NCBI RefSeq assembly: GCF_024166365.1
Contig: NC_064839.1
Location: 17,656,878 to 17,720,877 of the forward strand
DNA length: 64,000 nt
Direction: 5' to 3'
Origin: Elephas maximus indicus
Lineage: Eukaryota; Chordata; Mammalia; Proboscidea; Elephantidae
The position numbers and the translations under genes were made by a program. Positions 10,028-20,479 of the stretch are shown here, in pieces. The stretch's first letter is position 1; each line of letters begins with the position of its first letter. The notes beneath the pieces are model-generated. The model was not told the DNA's origin. It saw only the letters and a list, made by a program, of their open reading frames with translations, and ran no database searches.

Positions 10028-10354
10028 TTGGAATGGTGGTTCAGTGGTAGAATTCTTGCCTTCCATGAGAGAGACCCAGGTTCAATTCCTAGCCAATACA
10101 CCTCATGCGCAACTACCACCCACCTGTCAGTGGAAGCTTGTGTGTTGCTGTGATGCTAAACAGGTTTCAGTGGCGCTTCCAGACTAAGATGGATTAGGAA
10201 GTGAGGCCTGGTGATCTGCTTCCTAAAATCAGCCAACGAAAACCCTGTGGATCACAATGGTCTTATCTACCACCGATCACGGGGATGGTGCAGGACCAGG
10301 GTCACCATGAGTGCCATGAGTCAGGGGCTGACTGGGAGGCAACCAGCAACAACA
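10028..10354 (+). mobile_element. tRNA-Gly-derived SINE, near full length
   Basis: Head GGTGGTTCAGTGGTAGAATTC with GGTTCAATTCC as B box. The tail has a small internal duplication, ATGAGTGCCATGAGTCAGGG. Confidence 0.92.
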
Positions 10355-10539
10355 GTCAAAACAGTGGCCTCCCTAGGCCCTCGGACTGCATTGCGTTCTG
10401 GGAAGCATGTGGCTGAGAAGACAGAAGAGGGGGAACCTACTGTACAGATGGGATCACTGAGGCCAATGGAGAGCAGTTAACTGTGATGAATGGGATTCAA
10501 GGCTCCCTGGTTTATCTGTGGGTTAGCCACTAAACCAGA

Positions 10540-10670
10540 TCGCAGCTTCAGAACCTCGTGGATGCTGGTTAAAATGCATACTCCCGGGCCCCAATGCCAA
10601 GACCTACTACATCTGAGTTTCTGGGCCTGGGACCCCAGAATCTACAGTTTTAGCAAACTGAAAATCAAGA
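10540..10670 (+). mobile_element. MER5-like DNA transposon fragment
   Basis: AAAATGCATACTCCCGGGCC and TGGGCCTGGGACCCCAGAATC resemble MER5A. Confidence 0.5.
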
Positions 10671-10958
10671 GTCTGATCTCACGTTTTCTACACAGACTCG
10701 CCCTCACCCAGCTTGATCCTGATGAGCCATGAAGCCCAAGAATCTCTGCAGTAAAACTTAATTCCTCCCAGCTCTCTAAATTACCTTAAAAGGAGGCAGA
10801 TTTGAAAGTTGACAAAAACGCGGTGTGAGCATGGGCTAGCGAAACTGGCTGAATTGGAAAAAACGCACGTTTTTAAAAGTCTTTTCCTTCTGCATGATAC
10901 TTTTCTGGTGATGGTTGCTGTTGCCTTTAAAATCCCCTCTCCACCAATTCAGATGCAT

Positions 10959-11164
10959 GTTGTGGTTAGGGGCCTTCAAGTTGATTTCCAACTCATAGCG
11001 ACCCCAGGAGGCAGAGTAGAACCACCCCCATAGGGTTCTCTTAGCTATAACCTTCACTGGAGCAGATCACTAGGTCTTTCTCCCTCGTAGACACTGGGTG
11101 GATTCGAACCTCCAATATTTCAGTTCACAGCCGAGCACTTAACCATTGCACTACCAGGGCTCCC
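10959..11164 (-). mobile_element. AfroSINE, full length
   Basis: GTTGATTTCCAACTCATAGC, GGCAGAGTAGAACCACCC, ending CACTACCAGGGCTCC. It marks the edge of a 3.3-kb transposon-free block. Confidence 0.92.
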
Positions 11165-13270
11165 AGGCTATTCCTGAAGCCTTTCCAAAGGGTCTGAACC
11201 AGGCTTCACCAACTCTCCACCAGCCTCAGAGGAAGGAATTATGGTGACAATACCAGGGCTCGGTCCCCCAGCTGCGCCGTCTCTCCAGACTGTAAGTTTT
11301 GATTTCTTCCTCCCTGTCATCTGGAGGTAAAATTTTTCCCCTACCCAGGCTTCCTTGGAGGTACACATCCCCTCTTGGTAAGGCAGCTGGGCCCTTCTTG
11401 GCAGCTGCTGCAGATTAGCAAATTACAAGTTTGAGATTAAAAAAGAAATGACAAAGAATAAAACCTTTAGTCTGGCAATTTGAAGTCAGGCTGCCACAAT
11501 GAACACCTGTTGAGAAAGACCATTATTAGAAGCTGCAGGTTCTGGGTGAAAAGATCACTGTGAATTAATTTTGATTGCCTCAGAAAACTCTGCATAACAA
11601 ATGATCTCTGATGGGGGCGTCAGGAGACTTGCATCTGAAGGGGGTGGGAGAGATTTTGTTTCCAGCAAGGTAATATAAGCTCTGCCGCGACATTAAAATC
11701 CACCTTTGGCTGCACTTGTCTCTAGCCCTCTGTTGAAACAGATTGTGTGTGCTAAGGTTACCGCGTATTATGCTTCTGGGGAAAAAAAAGAAACAATTGA
11801 TATCAAAATCTTTTAGAAAGGTTCGCTGAGAAAGCATGAGGTCAGAGACTCATGACTTCCAAATTGTTAAATCATTTATTTACGTCTGTGTCTCTGAAGA
11901 TGTAGATTTGGATGTCTCTTGGTGACTTCAGCAGCCCTGGTTTTACTTTGTAACCACATATATACAAAAACACACCCATACACATTCATCATGGTTTTTT
12001 TTTGGAAACGGAAGAAGAGTAAAAGATGTATTTAATAAATGGATTCACTCGCAGTAAGATAACCTTTGTACTTTGTAATGTCATCAAAAAACGAGAATGA
12101 GTTAGGCTGTAGAGCTCACTGGGTAGGGTGGAAGAGATGGGTTGTGGGCGGGGGAGGGAGATATACTGAATATTAAGTAGTTTCATTCTTTTCTGAAAAG
12201 AAAGAGACTCCAACTAAAATCTGCTGGAGTCCTACCTGTCTGTCAGCCCCCGATTACATCTAAAAGCAGGCATCCCATCTGTTTGCCCAAATGAAAAGTG
12301 TAATATTCTCCTAACTACTTTCTGTTATTGCTCAACTTAAGAGTTTCCTGCAAAACGATCCTCAGTTCATTTGAAGTTTATTTGGCACACAAAGGGAAGC
12401 TCCAGAAAGCTTTATGCTTTTAAGCTAATAAGCAATATACCCGGCTGACTCTGTGGCTGAATTTTCAACACTTAGCCATTAATATAACATGAATTTCCCT
12501 AGTTGCAGACTTCCATTTCTCAGGAGACAGAAAACCTAGAAACACCCCTACAGCGACTAGGCATGTAAAGCAAAACCTGGAGACTTTGTCTCCAGTTCTG
12601 TTTAGAATCTTTCTAATAAGCCCGAGTGTGGAAGTTACGTAAAGCCCTGTTGGATTATGTAACAATATTTTCCCCACCTCCTATACTGCTTTACTAAATG
12701 AACCATAATTATACTTTGTTCTTTGAAATGTGTCAGGGTTTAGTCCCTGATATCTGAACACAACCCTGGCACAACCCCTCCCCCACTCCCCACAGAGTTA
12801 GAAGGTGTCTAGAGCCCCTGCCTTTGTTTCCAGTTCATCAAGAAGATTCCGGAACCTTTGCTGTGAGGCAAGCTTCCTTGGGTTCCTTGCAAATGCTCTC
12901 TCCCCACGAGCCACTGCTCCTAAAAAGGATTCTGAGATGCCAATTTCTGCACGATTTGGCAAGTCTTTGGGGGCTTCCTCTGAGATATTAGATAATTGAA
13001 TATAGCTTTCTCCCATTGGAGGGGGGGAAGCCAGACATACAACAACATCACCCAAACTCCCAAGATCCCTTAGCACACAAGTCAATTTTATGACAAAATT
13101 AATCTGGAGCGTGACTTATGGGGTCCCAGAGGGAGGTCACTGGGGCTGGTAAATATGTAAACATGGCTTTTTCGGTTTCCGTTTCGCATGAATACAAAAT
13201 AAACTGCTGCCCTCCACATGCTGGAAAGTTCTTCCTTAAAGTTAATAAAATCTGTCAGGTTCCATAAAGG
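11165..13270. other. Transposon-free intergenic block, proximal half
   Basis: No SINE, LTR or LINE copy recognised over 2.1 kb, in contrast to both flanks. AT-rich parts at 11400-11600 and 11980-12480 contain GTGAATTAATTTTG and ACAAAGAATAAA-type homeodomain and SOX-like motifs. No gene seen. Confidence 0.5.
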
Positions 13271-14240
13271 CCCAGAGGAAGGGCGTCCACAGGTGCAGCC
13301 GCTCGGCCCCGGCTGGCTCGGGACGTCGGGGCAGCTAATAAAAAGCCCTGGGCACCGCTGGCCTCCTTCCCCATCAATTCCCATCAAGCGTTATTAGAGT
13401 CATCTGCCGCCTCAGAGGTGCGTCCCCCGCGCTCGCCCCGCAGAAGCGACAGTGACATTTGGCCGCGCTGCAGGTGCGGCTGTGTGTGGCCGTGCGGCCC
13501 GAGTGGGGCCGCCTTTGTGGCGCTCGGGCCCTTTGATCTGGGCCACAAAGGGCGGCGGAGCCCCGAGCCCCCGGCTTTCTGCTGGCGGCTCCGCCCGGGC
13601 GGGGCGGGAGTGCTGGGGGGAGGGCGACAGGGCGGTGGCGAGGAGGGAGAGGGGAGGGGGTCTCGGAAGGGGGCGATCCATAATATTTATTTCAACAATA
13701 GCTTCAAATCTTTTTAAACATCATAAGAACACGGCTCATTAAGCCCACAACAGCCTTGAAATTGTGTTATAAAACCGCAAAACAGAAATCAATACATTTG
13801 CTAGAAAGGAGGTAATGAAATCTATTGAGTTGCCTGAGAAGTGGTTTGTATGAATCATAATATTATTATCTGCGCATCAATTCCATTTCCAATACTTAAA
13901 GTTAACCAGCTAGCGAAGAGCGCCCTGAACCATCGTTAAACAAGCTCTCCCCGGTTACTCGCCAGGGCGGTGCATCCCATAAATAACCGGGGAAGGGGGC
14001 CGGGATCAATGCTGCCCACCCCAGAGCTTCAGCGGCCCCAGCCCTACTGCTTCCCGGCCTGATCAATACCGGCTCACAATAGCCGGGAGAAAGCCGGGGG
14101 CAGAGCGGCAGGCCCCGGGCTCTGGGGCTGGAGCCTCCGCCCAGGGCACCGCGTCGCAGCTTCCATAAAGGGGCTTCGGCCAGCTGCCGGCCCCTCCTAA
14201 TGGAGATTGCAGCTTCCCCGCCCCTCTGCTGAAGAGATTC
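13270..14240. promoter_or_regulatory. Orphan CpG-rich block with embedded AT-rich core
   Basis: Two CpG-rich lobes (13270-13680 and 13950-14230) flank an AT-rich core (13680-13920) with CATAATATTTATTTC, GAATCATAATATTATTATC and ATCAATTCC. The layout matches regulatory islands near developmental genes. It could alternatively be the promoter of an unannotated non-coding RNA. No protein-coding exon is recognisable. It lies about 26 kb beyond the SALL1 stop codon. Confidence 0.5.
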
Positions 14241-14479
14241 CGGCCCTATTTGCATCCTGCATCCTCTACCCTGATACCCGTCAATCTGAGGACCCCAGGC
14301 CCTGAAACAAACATCTAAATAATGGCTCAATGGGTGATCTGCGAAGTGTTTTCTCATTCCTTTCTGTATTGCTGAATGAAGGCTGTTTTTCCTCCGTGGC
14401 TGCCGGTGAATTAAGCTGGCTGCATTTTTCTGATCCTCCTTCCTGATCTATTTTGAAGATAGGGCCTTATTCTGTAATG
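14241..14479. other. Intergenic edge of the orphan CpG block
   Basis: Moderately AT-rich, TGAATTAAGCTGGCTGC near 14406; no repeat or gene recognised. Confidence 0.4.
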
Positions 14480-14585
14480 TGTGTTGCTGTTGTTAGGCCC
14501 CATCAAGCCTATTTCAACTCGTAGAGACCCCATGTGACAGAGCAGAACTGCCCCCACAGAATTTTCTAGGCTATAATCTTTGCTT
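14480..14585 (-). mobile_element. AfroSINE 3' fragment
   Basis: GTTGTTAGGCCCCATCAAGC and GTGACAGAGCAGAACTGCCC. Confidence 0.85.
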
Positions 14586-14748
14586 GGAAACCCTGGTGGG
14601 GGGGTGGTTAACTGCTACTGCTGCTAACCAAAGGGTCAGGAATTCGAATCCGCCAGGCGCTCCTTGGAAACTCTATGGGGCAGTTCTACTCTGTCCTATA
14701 GGGTGGCTATGAGTCAGAATCGACTCAATGGCAGTGGGTTTGGGTTAT
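14586..14748 (+). mobile_element. AfroSINE
   Basis: GGAAACCCTGGTGGGGGGGT start with a G-run and a TGGCTATGAGTCAGAATCGA 3' module. It directly abuts the reverse copy. Confidence 0.92.
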
Positions 14749-14898
14749 GGGCCTTTCTCTGGTTGGATTCTCCCAGAAGCTGATAAAACTCCAGCTTCAG
14801 GACTCCCACGTGTCATTCCCCCTCCAAGGTCCCTGAGGGGTCTTGGCAATGGGTTTCTGTTTTTATACCATTTGCACAAGTAAGGTAGCTTTTCTCTA

Positions 14899-15077
14899 AG
14901 TAATTGTTGTCAAGTCTACTCCAACCCACGGGGACCCTGTGTGTGGCAGAGTAGAACTGTGCTCCACAGTGTTTTCAAGGCCTGGGTTTTCAGAGGTAGA
15001 TCACCAGCCTTTTCTTCTGCAGAGCCTCTGGGTGGACACGAACTGCCAACCTTTTGGTGAGCAGCCGAAGTATGTTA
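14899..15077 (-). mobile_element. AfroSINE, second subfamily
   Basis: GTGTGGCAGAGTAGAACTGTGC, GGTAGATCACCAGCC, truncated near AGCAGCCGAAGTATGTTA. Confidence 0.85.
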
Positions 15078-15078
15078 G

Positions 15079-15233
15079 GAAACCCTGGTGGTGTAGTAGT
15101 TAAGAGCTACTGCTGCTAAAAAAAAGGCCAGCAGTTCGAATCTACCAGGAGCTCCTTGGAAACTCTATGGGGCAGTTCTGCTCTGTCCTATTGGGTCGCT
15201 ATGAGTTGGAATCGATTCAAGGGCAACAGGTTT
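15079..15233 (+). mobile_element. AfroSINE
   Basis: GGAAACCCTGGTGGTGTAGT start, an A-run at 15118-15125 and a GTCGCTATGAGTTGGAATCG end module. Confidence 0.92.
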
Positions 15234-15422
15234 CCGAGTGGCTGCTCAGCAGGGTCTCCAGGGAGCCACGGCTGGCTTCTCAGCCACAGCTGTTTCTCTG
15301 ACCCAACCTGTGGCCTTCGCACAATGCGTTTGGACTGACTGTTGAACAAGAAGAGCTGATCACCTCCCAGAACATTTTCATGTAAATGTGTACGCACACA
15401 TACAGGCAAGCCCTCACACGTG

Positions 15423-15445
15423 AACACACACACACACACACACAC
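15423..15445. repeat. (CA)n microsatellite
   Basis: About 11 CA dinucleotides. Confidence 0.95.
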
Positions 15446-15511
15446 CAAGCCAGGTCAAAGCAGGTACGACTCCTCAGATAATCCAAGTTTTAGGAAAGAC
15501 TCGGTAGCAGT

Positions 15512-15697
15512 AGGAGGCCCTGGGTTGTGCTCCACTGCCAACTACGATGTTGGAGGTTCGATTCCACCCAGAGGCACATTGGAAGAAAGGCTTGGCGATC
15601 TATGTCTGCAAAATCAGTGATTGCAAACCCTGTGGAGCACAGTTTTGTGGGGTCGCCATGAGTCAGAGTTGACATGACGGCAACTAGTTTTTTCTAT
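15512..15697 (+). mobile_element. AfroSINE, second subfamily, diverged head
   Basis: GGAGGTTCGATTCCACCCAG, then GGGGTCGCCATGAGTCAGAG and GACGGCAACTAG. Confidence 0.8.
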
Positions 15698-15748
15698 CTC
15701 AGTGGAAACCCGCAAAGCAAGGTCTGAGGGCAGGAAGCAGTATTTCTC

Positions 15749-15958
15749 AGCCTGGGGTGATTGCGCCCCCCTGGGGACATTTGGCAATGTCTAGGGAGAA
15801 TTTTGGTTGTCACAACCTGGAGGGAGGTGATGCTCCTGACCTTTAGTGGGTAGAGGCCAGGGATTCTGCTAAACACCTTACAACACACAGGACAACCCCC
15901 ACAACGAAGAATTGCTCAACCTGAAATGACAATGGTGCTGAGACTAAGAAACCCTGGG
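15749..15958 (+). mobile_element. MER20 (hAT-Charlie DNA transposon)
   Basis: TTCTCAGCCTGGGGTGATTG, CTGGGGACATTTGGCAATGT and TTTTGGTTGTCACAACCTGG match MER20 nearly end to end; closes with AAGAAACCCTG. Confidence 0.85.
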
Positions 15959-17910
15959 CTGAGGCTGCACCAAGGTGTGGCTTCTTGCCAGAACTGCCAG
16001 TGCAGCAGTTACTTTTCAGCCCCGGTGCCTTGACACTCTCTTTAGGCGAGGGAGAGTTGTGGAGGTGGGCAATGCTGAGACCCTCTGCCCATCTCTTGAT
16101 ATCATCGTGGCTGGATAACAGGACCTTCATTCCAGCTGCCTGCCTGCTAACTACTGGCAGCTGTTGTCCTCAATGGGCTGCCACTTGAGGACAAGTTTGC
16201 CTCGCGTCCTCACCCCGCACAGAGCACCATGCCACCTAACCACTTGCTTGCCTAGTGTTGGCTGCCTGAGCTTTCTCCTGGCCTCAGAGGTACCTGAGCC
16301 GTTCCTGGGGCTTTGACAAGTCACCAGTGTTGAAATCTGTGGCATTGCCACACGGAGAACCCATCTTCTGCACTATGCCTTCCAACAGCCAACAGCCCCC
16401 ACCCCAACACGCCTACACCTACCATAAAAGAACACTGCTTACTTCTTTTTAACAGCCTGAGCCCACAACTACTTGCCTTCCAAAGCTACCTGGATGCTCA
16501 TTTCAGGTTCTGCAGCAATGATTGTGCCTGTATTTCAGGATCCAGAAGCCAGGTAACTAATTTTTCCAGCGGCAGACTTTTCCCCCTGATCTTGTTCTTA
16601 CTCTCCAGCCACCTTCTTGCTTCTGTCCCCTCCCCCACTGCCTATTGTCTCCTGATTATCCCAGAATTGATCACTCCTGCCATCTTGGCCGTTCACAGAC
16701 ACAGACTTTGCAAAGACCCAAGCTTTTGCTTTCCATGGCCAGGAAAGATGTGTTCGCATGCAACAGCACAAACATGATTCTCTTTGTGTCGAGTGGGGAG
16801 CGTCATCCCTGCAACATAATCCCAATTACGCACAATTAGCTGACTCAGGCCAACGCTGGCCACTTCCTAACCAGGCAGATGGTCACCAAGGCTATGTAGG
16901 ATTTTGTCATTGTGGAACTTGGAAAACAGTTTAATGTCGACATAGAAAACAAAGAAATAGCCCCGTATTTCTACTTGGTCTAATCCCTACAAATCATTGG
17001 AAGCACTGAAGTAGAAAGTAATCTTTCTGTGGCTTTTAGGTTTTTCAAATTTTGTTGTTTTAATAAATTGTTTTACTATCCAGTAGGTACCTGAGGAATG
17101 AGACTAAAAGGAAAAACCCTTGGGAACAAAATCTCCAAATTATAGAGCTCAGAAATGCCTAAGAAAATTAACCCTGATGATTTCATCTTAAAACTTCAGA
17201 GAAGGGAAATGTTTAGGGAAAAAAACAAACAAAAATTGTCCAGTCCTGAACATATTAAACTAACTCAAACAAAATAACTCAATCATCCTCTGAGTTAGGA
17301 TTTGTCATAATTTGGTCATGGTTTATGGAACCCATATTGAGTAAGAAAGTCAAAATAATTTCTTTTTCTGTAAATTTTCAGGGTTTTGTTTATAAACATG
17401 GAAATTCCATCATAAAATATAGCTTAAAAAAAAAAAAACAAACATGCAAAACTTTAAGAAGTCTGCCAAAATGCCAAGCAATTTATTCTTGTTTACTGTG
17501 TTTATGTGCTAGAGGAAGTCCATAAAGTCTAGAAGCATAGGCTAATGTAAATAGTGTGGTCGAGGGCATCTTAATCTTAAGGACAACTAATAATATCTAT
17601 ATTTCTAAACTGTATGGACATCTTTTGTTATTACTGTCATGTAGACAAGAGAAATGAACATCTATTTAACATTTCATATGTTATACAAATATGTGCTCAA
17701 GTTGAAAGGAAATGTATCTTCTCTTACATAATAATATACTCTATTCGTGTAAATGTTTTTGGAGGGCAGATTGAAATTTAAACGAATACTAGAGAAAATG
17801 CCTTTGTAAAGTGAAGAATCTTTTCGAAAAGTGAATTTGCCATAGATTCAATTTCCTTAAAGTAAGACACAAAATAATGACAGTAGCAACAGAGATGAAG
17901 AAGATGAGTG
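15959..17910. other. Intergenic, no gene; AT-rich part possibly conserved
   Basis: 15960-16850 is mixed sequence with no recognised repeat. 16850-17900 is AT-rich with long A-runs (17425-17440) and no transposon signature; a regulatory role is possible but unsupported. Confidence 0.4.
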
Positions 17911-18425
17911 TCTTAGCCAGCTAGTGCTGCTATAACAGAAATACCACAAGTGGATGGCTTTAACAAACAGAAGTTTATTTTCTCACAGTCTAGTAGGCTA
18001 GAAGTCTGAATTTAGGGCACTAGCTCCATGGGAAGGCTTTCTCTCTGTGTCAGCTCTGGGAGAAGGTCCTTGTCGTCAGTCTTCCTCTGGTCTAGGAGCT
18101 TCTTAGGACAGGGACCCCAGGTCCAAAGGATGCACTATGCTCCCAGCTTTGCTTTCTTGGTGGTCAGAGGTCCCTATCTCTCTGCTGGCTTCTCTCTCTT
18201 AAATCTCAAAAGAGATTGCTTTAAGACACAATCTAATCTTGTAGATTGAGTTCTGCCTCATTAACATAACTCCTGCTAATCCCACCTCATTAACATCGTA
18301 GAGTTAGGATTAACAACACATAGGAAAATCACATCAGATGACAAAATGGTGGACAATCACACAATACTGGGAAACATGGCCTAGCCAAGTTGACACAAGT
18401 TGTTGGGGGACACAATTCGATACAT
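17911..18425 (-). mobile_element. Solo LTR (MaLR/MLT-like)
   Basis: Read on the minus strand it starts near GTATCGAATTGTGTCCCCCA and ends GGTATTTCTGTTATAGCAGC...GGCTAAGAC, with an AATAAA-type signal before the end. Its first 110 bases match 173-284. No internal retroviral genes are present. Confidence 0.65.
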
Positions 18426-18663
18426 GACAATGAGGATGATGATAGTGATGGTAATTCATATTCTCTGAGCTCTATTATGTAGCAGACATTTGACTATGTA
18501 CTTTTGGTGGTTTTACCTCAATGGAATCCCCCTCCACTTCTCCTGCCTGGGTCAGGCCACATCTCTAGGCACATGAGCCTAATATAGAAAACATCCTGTT
18601 TTACTTTTCTTTCTGGGCATGCTTGTTAAGGAATGAAGCATGCAATAGCAGGTAGGGCATAAC

Positions 18664-18809
18664 CCATGACGGTCGAGTTGATTCTGACTCATCACAACCC
18701 TACAGGACAGAGTAGAACTGCCCCATAGAGTTTCTTAGGAGCAGCTTGTAGATTCAAACTGCCAACCTTTTGGTTAGCAGCCAAGCTCTTAACCACTGTG
18801 CCACCAACA
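18664..18809 (-). mobile_element. AfroSINE
   Basis: GTTGATTCTGACTCATCACA through AACCACTGTGCCACCA. Confidence 0.92.
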
Positions 18810-18831
18810 TAGAAAACTGAAAATCTGTAAC

Positions 18832-18955
18832 TTTGTGTTCTGCTCCCAGCTCTTCCAAATAACCAGCTGTGTGACCTTGGTTAGATGACTTATCCTCTCT
18901 GGGCCTCATTATTGTTATTATTATTATCAGGCAAAATTAATCTAGAGCTAAAAAC
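18832..18955 (+). mobile_element. MIR fragment
   Basis: CAGCTGTGTGACCTTGGTTAG and TCTCTGGGCCTCATTATTG. Confidence 0.7.
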
Positions 18956-19095
18956 TCCAGGATCATATTACTATCGACTCCATTTATAAGGGATCTCCCA
19001 TTATTCTAACAAAGAATTCAACCAGCAGATCCCATTGTCCATAGATAGGTGAAGTGTCAGCCACAACCTGGACTGTTTGGTCCACCGGGAGGCCC

Positions 19096-19276
19096 AGTTA
19101 CCTCGTTGCTGTCAATTTGATCCCGACTCATAGTGACTCTTTTTTTTTTTTCATAGTGATCTATAGGGCAGAGTAGAACTGTCCCATAGGGTTTCCAAGA
19201 AGTGGCTGGTGGGTTGGAATTGCCGACTTTTTGGTTAGCAGCCAGGCTCTTAACTACTGCAGCACCAAGGCTCCAG
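19096..19276 (-). mobile_element. AfroSINE with poly(T) interruption
   Basis: A reverse AfroSINE interrupted at 19137-19150 by a T-run flanked by the direct repeat TCATAGTGA (19128-19136, 19151-19159). Ends CAGCACCAAGGCTCC. Confidence 0.9.
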
Positions 19277-19414
19277 TTGCACTGACCGAAACTATTTGAA
19301 AGAATGCTTAGGGGGCAATTCGGGTGCTTTTACTTAGAATTGGAAAATCAAAATCATGACGACTTGTGCCACTAGTATTTGTAAAATTGTCTTATAACCA
19401 CTTGTTCTGTCTTA

Positions 19415-20070
19415 TTTTTGTTAAGTGCTGTCGATTTGATTCTGACTCTACGTACAACAGAACAAAACACTGCCCGGTCCTGTGCCATCCTCACAATCAT
19501 TGCCATGTTTGAGCCTATCGTTGCAGCCACTGTGTCAATCCATCTTCCTCTTCTTCGCTGACCTCCTGCCTTACCAAGCATGATGTTCTTCTCCAGGGAC
19601 CGGTACCTCCTGATAACATGTCCAGAGTACGTGAAGTAAAGTCTCGCCATCCTCACTTCCAAGCAGCACTCTGGCTGTACTTCCTCCAAGACAGACTTGT
19701 TCGTTCTTCTGGCAGTCCACAGTATATTCAATATTCTTTGCCAACACCGTAATTCAAAGGCATCACTTCTTCTTCAGTCTTCCTTATTCACTGTCCAGCT
19801 TTCGCATGCATGAGGTGATTGAAAATACCATGGCTTGGGTCAGGCGAACCTTAGTCCTCTAAGTGATGTCTTTGTTTTTCAATGCTTTAAAGAGATCTTT
19901 TGCAAAACATCATTTAATTTCTTGACTGCTGCTTCCATGGGCATTGATCATGGGTCCAGGTAAAATGAACTCCTTGACAACTTCAAAATTTCCTGTTTAT
20001 CGCGATGTTGCTTATTGGTCCGACTGGACCAATACCCCACTTAGTCTTCTAAATCTCAAGGTTGATGCTG
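19415..20070 (-). mobile_element. RTE-type LINE 3' end (dead reverse transcriptase)
   Basis: The longest RTE piece in the window. Reverse reading encodes, with stops and frameshifts, the C-terminus of an RTE/BovB-like polymerase: LNILWTARRTNKSV, SGHVIRR and GQRRRGRWIDTV fit the family pattern. The gene-proximal half is missing, as is usual for 5'-truncated LINEs. Its 3' end resembles the SINE tails in this window, consistent with the SINEs using its machinery. Confidence 0.8.
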
Positions 20071-20157
20071 ATATCCCATTCATGTGATTAAAAAAAAAAA
20101 AAAAGTGATAGCTCAGAGTATTTGGTGATCAGACAGATGCTGCCTAAGTATTTGCTA

Positions 20158-20479
20158 GGGGGCAGTGGTGGTTCAGTGATAGAATTCTCAGCTTATATAT
20201 GGGTTTTTTTTTTTTTTTATATGGGAGATCCAGGTTCGGTTCCTGGCCCTTATGCCTCAAGCAGGGCCACCACCCATCTGCCAGAAGAGGTCTGTGTGTT
20301 GCTGTGATGCCGAACGGGTTTCAGTGGAGCTTCCAGACTCAGGTGGACTAGGAAGAAAGGCCCAGTGATCTGCTTCCAAAAAATCAGCCCCTGAAAACCC
20401 GAGGGATCACAAGGGTTTGATCCCATCGAACGTGGGGTCCTCTCTAGGGTTGGGGGCAACTCCACAGCTGCTAACAATG
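20158..20479 (+). mobile_element. tRNA-Gly-derived SINE with poly(T) interruption
   Basis: Head GGCAGTGGTGGTTCAGTGAT. At 20204-20217 a T-run is inserted between two copies of TATATGGG (20196-20203, 20218-20225). B box GGTTCGGTTCC and tail CACAGCTGCTAACAATG are present. Confidence 0.9.

Noticed and set aside
10028-10100. tRNA-Gly gene
   Set aside because: The tRNA-like head continues into a SINE body and tail and has lost several cloverleaf pairings; it is a retroposon head.
17911-18425. Endogenous retrovirus with genes
   Set aside because: Only an LTR-like segment is present; no internal retroviral coding region flanks it.
19372-19731. 119-codon minus-strand open frame
   Set aside because: Remnant of an RTE LINE reverse-transcriptase C-terminus, without the catalytic part; not a gene.
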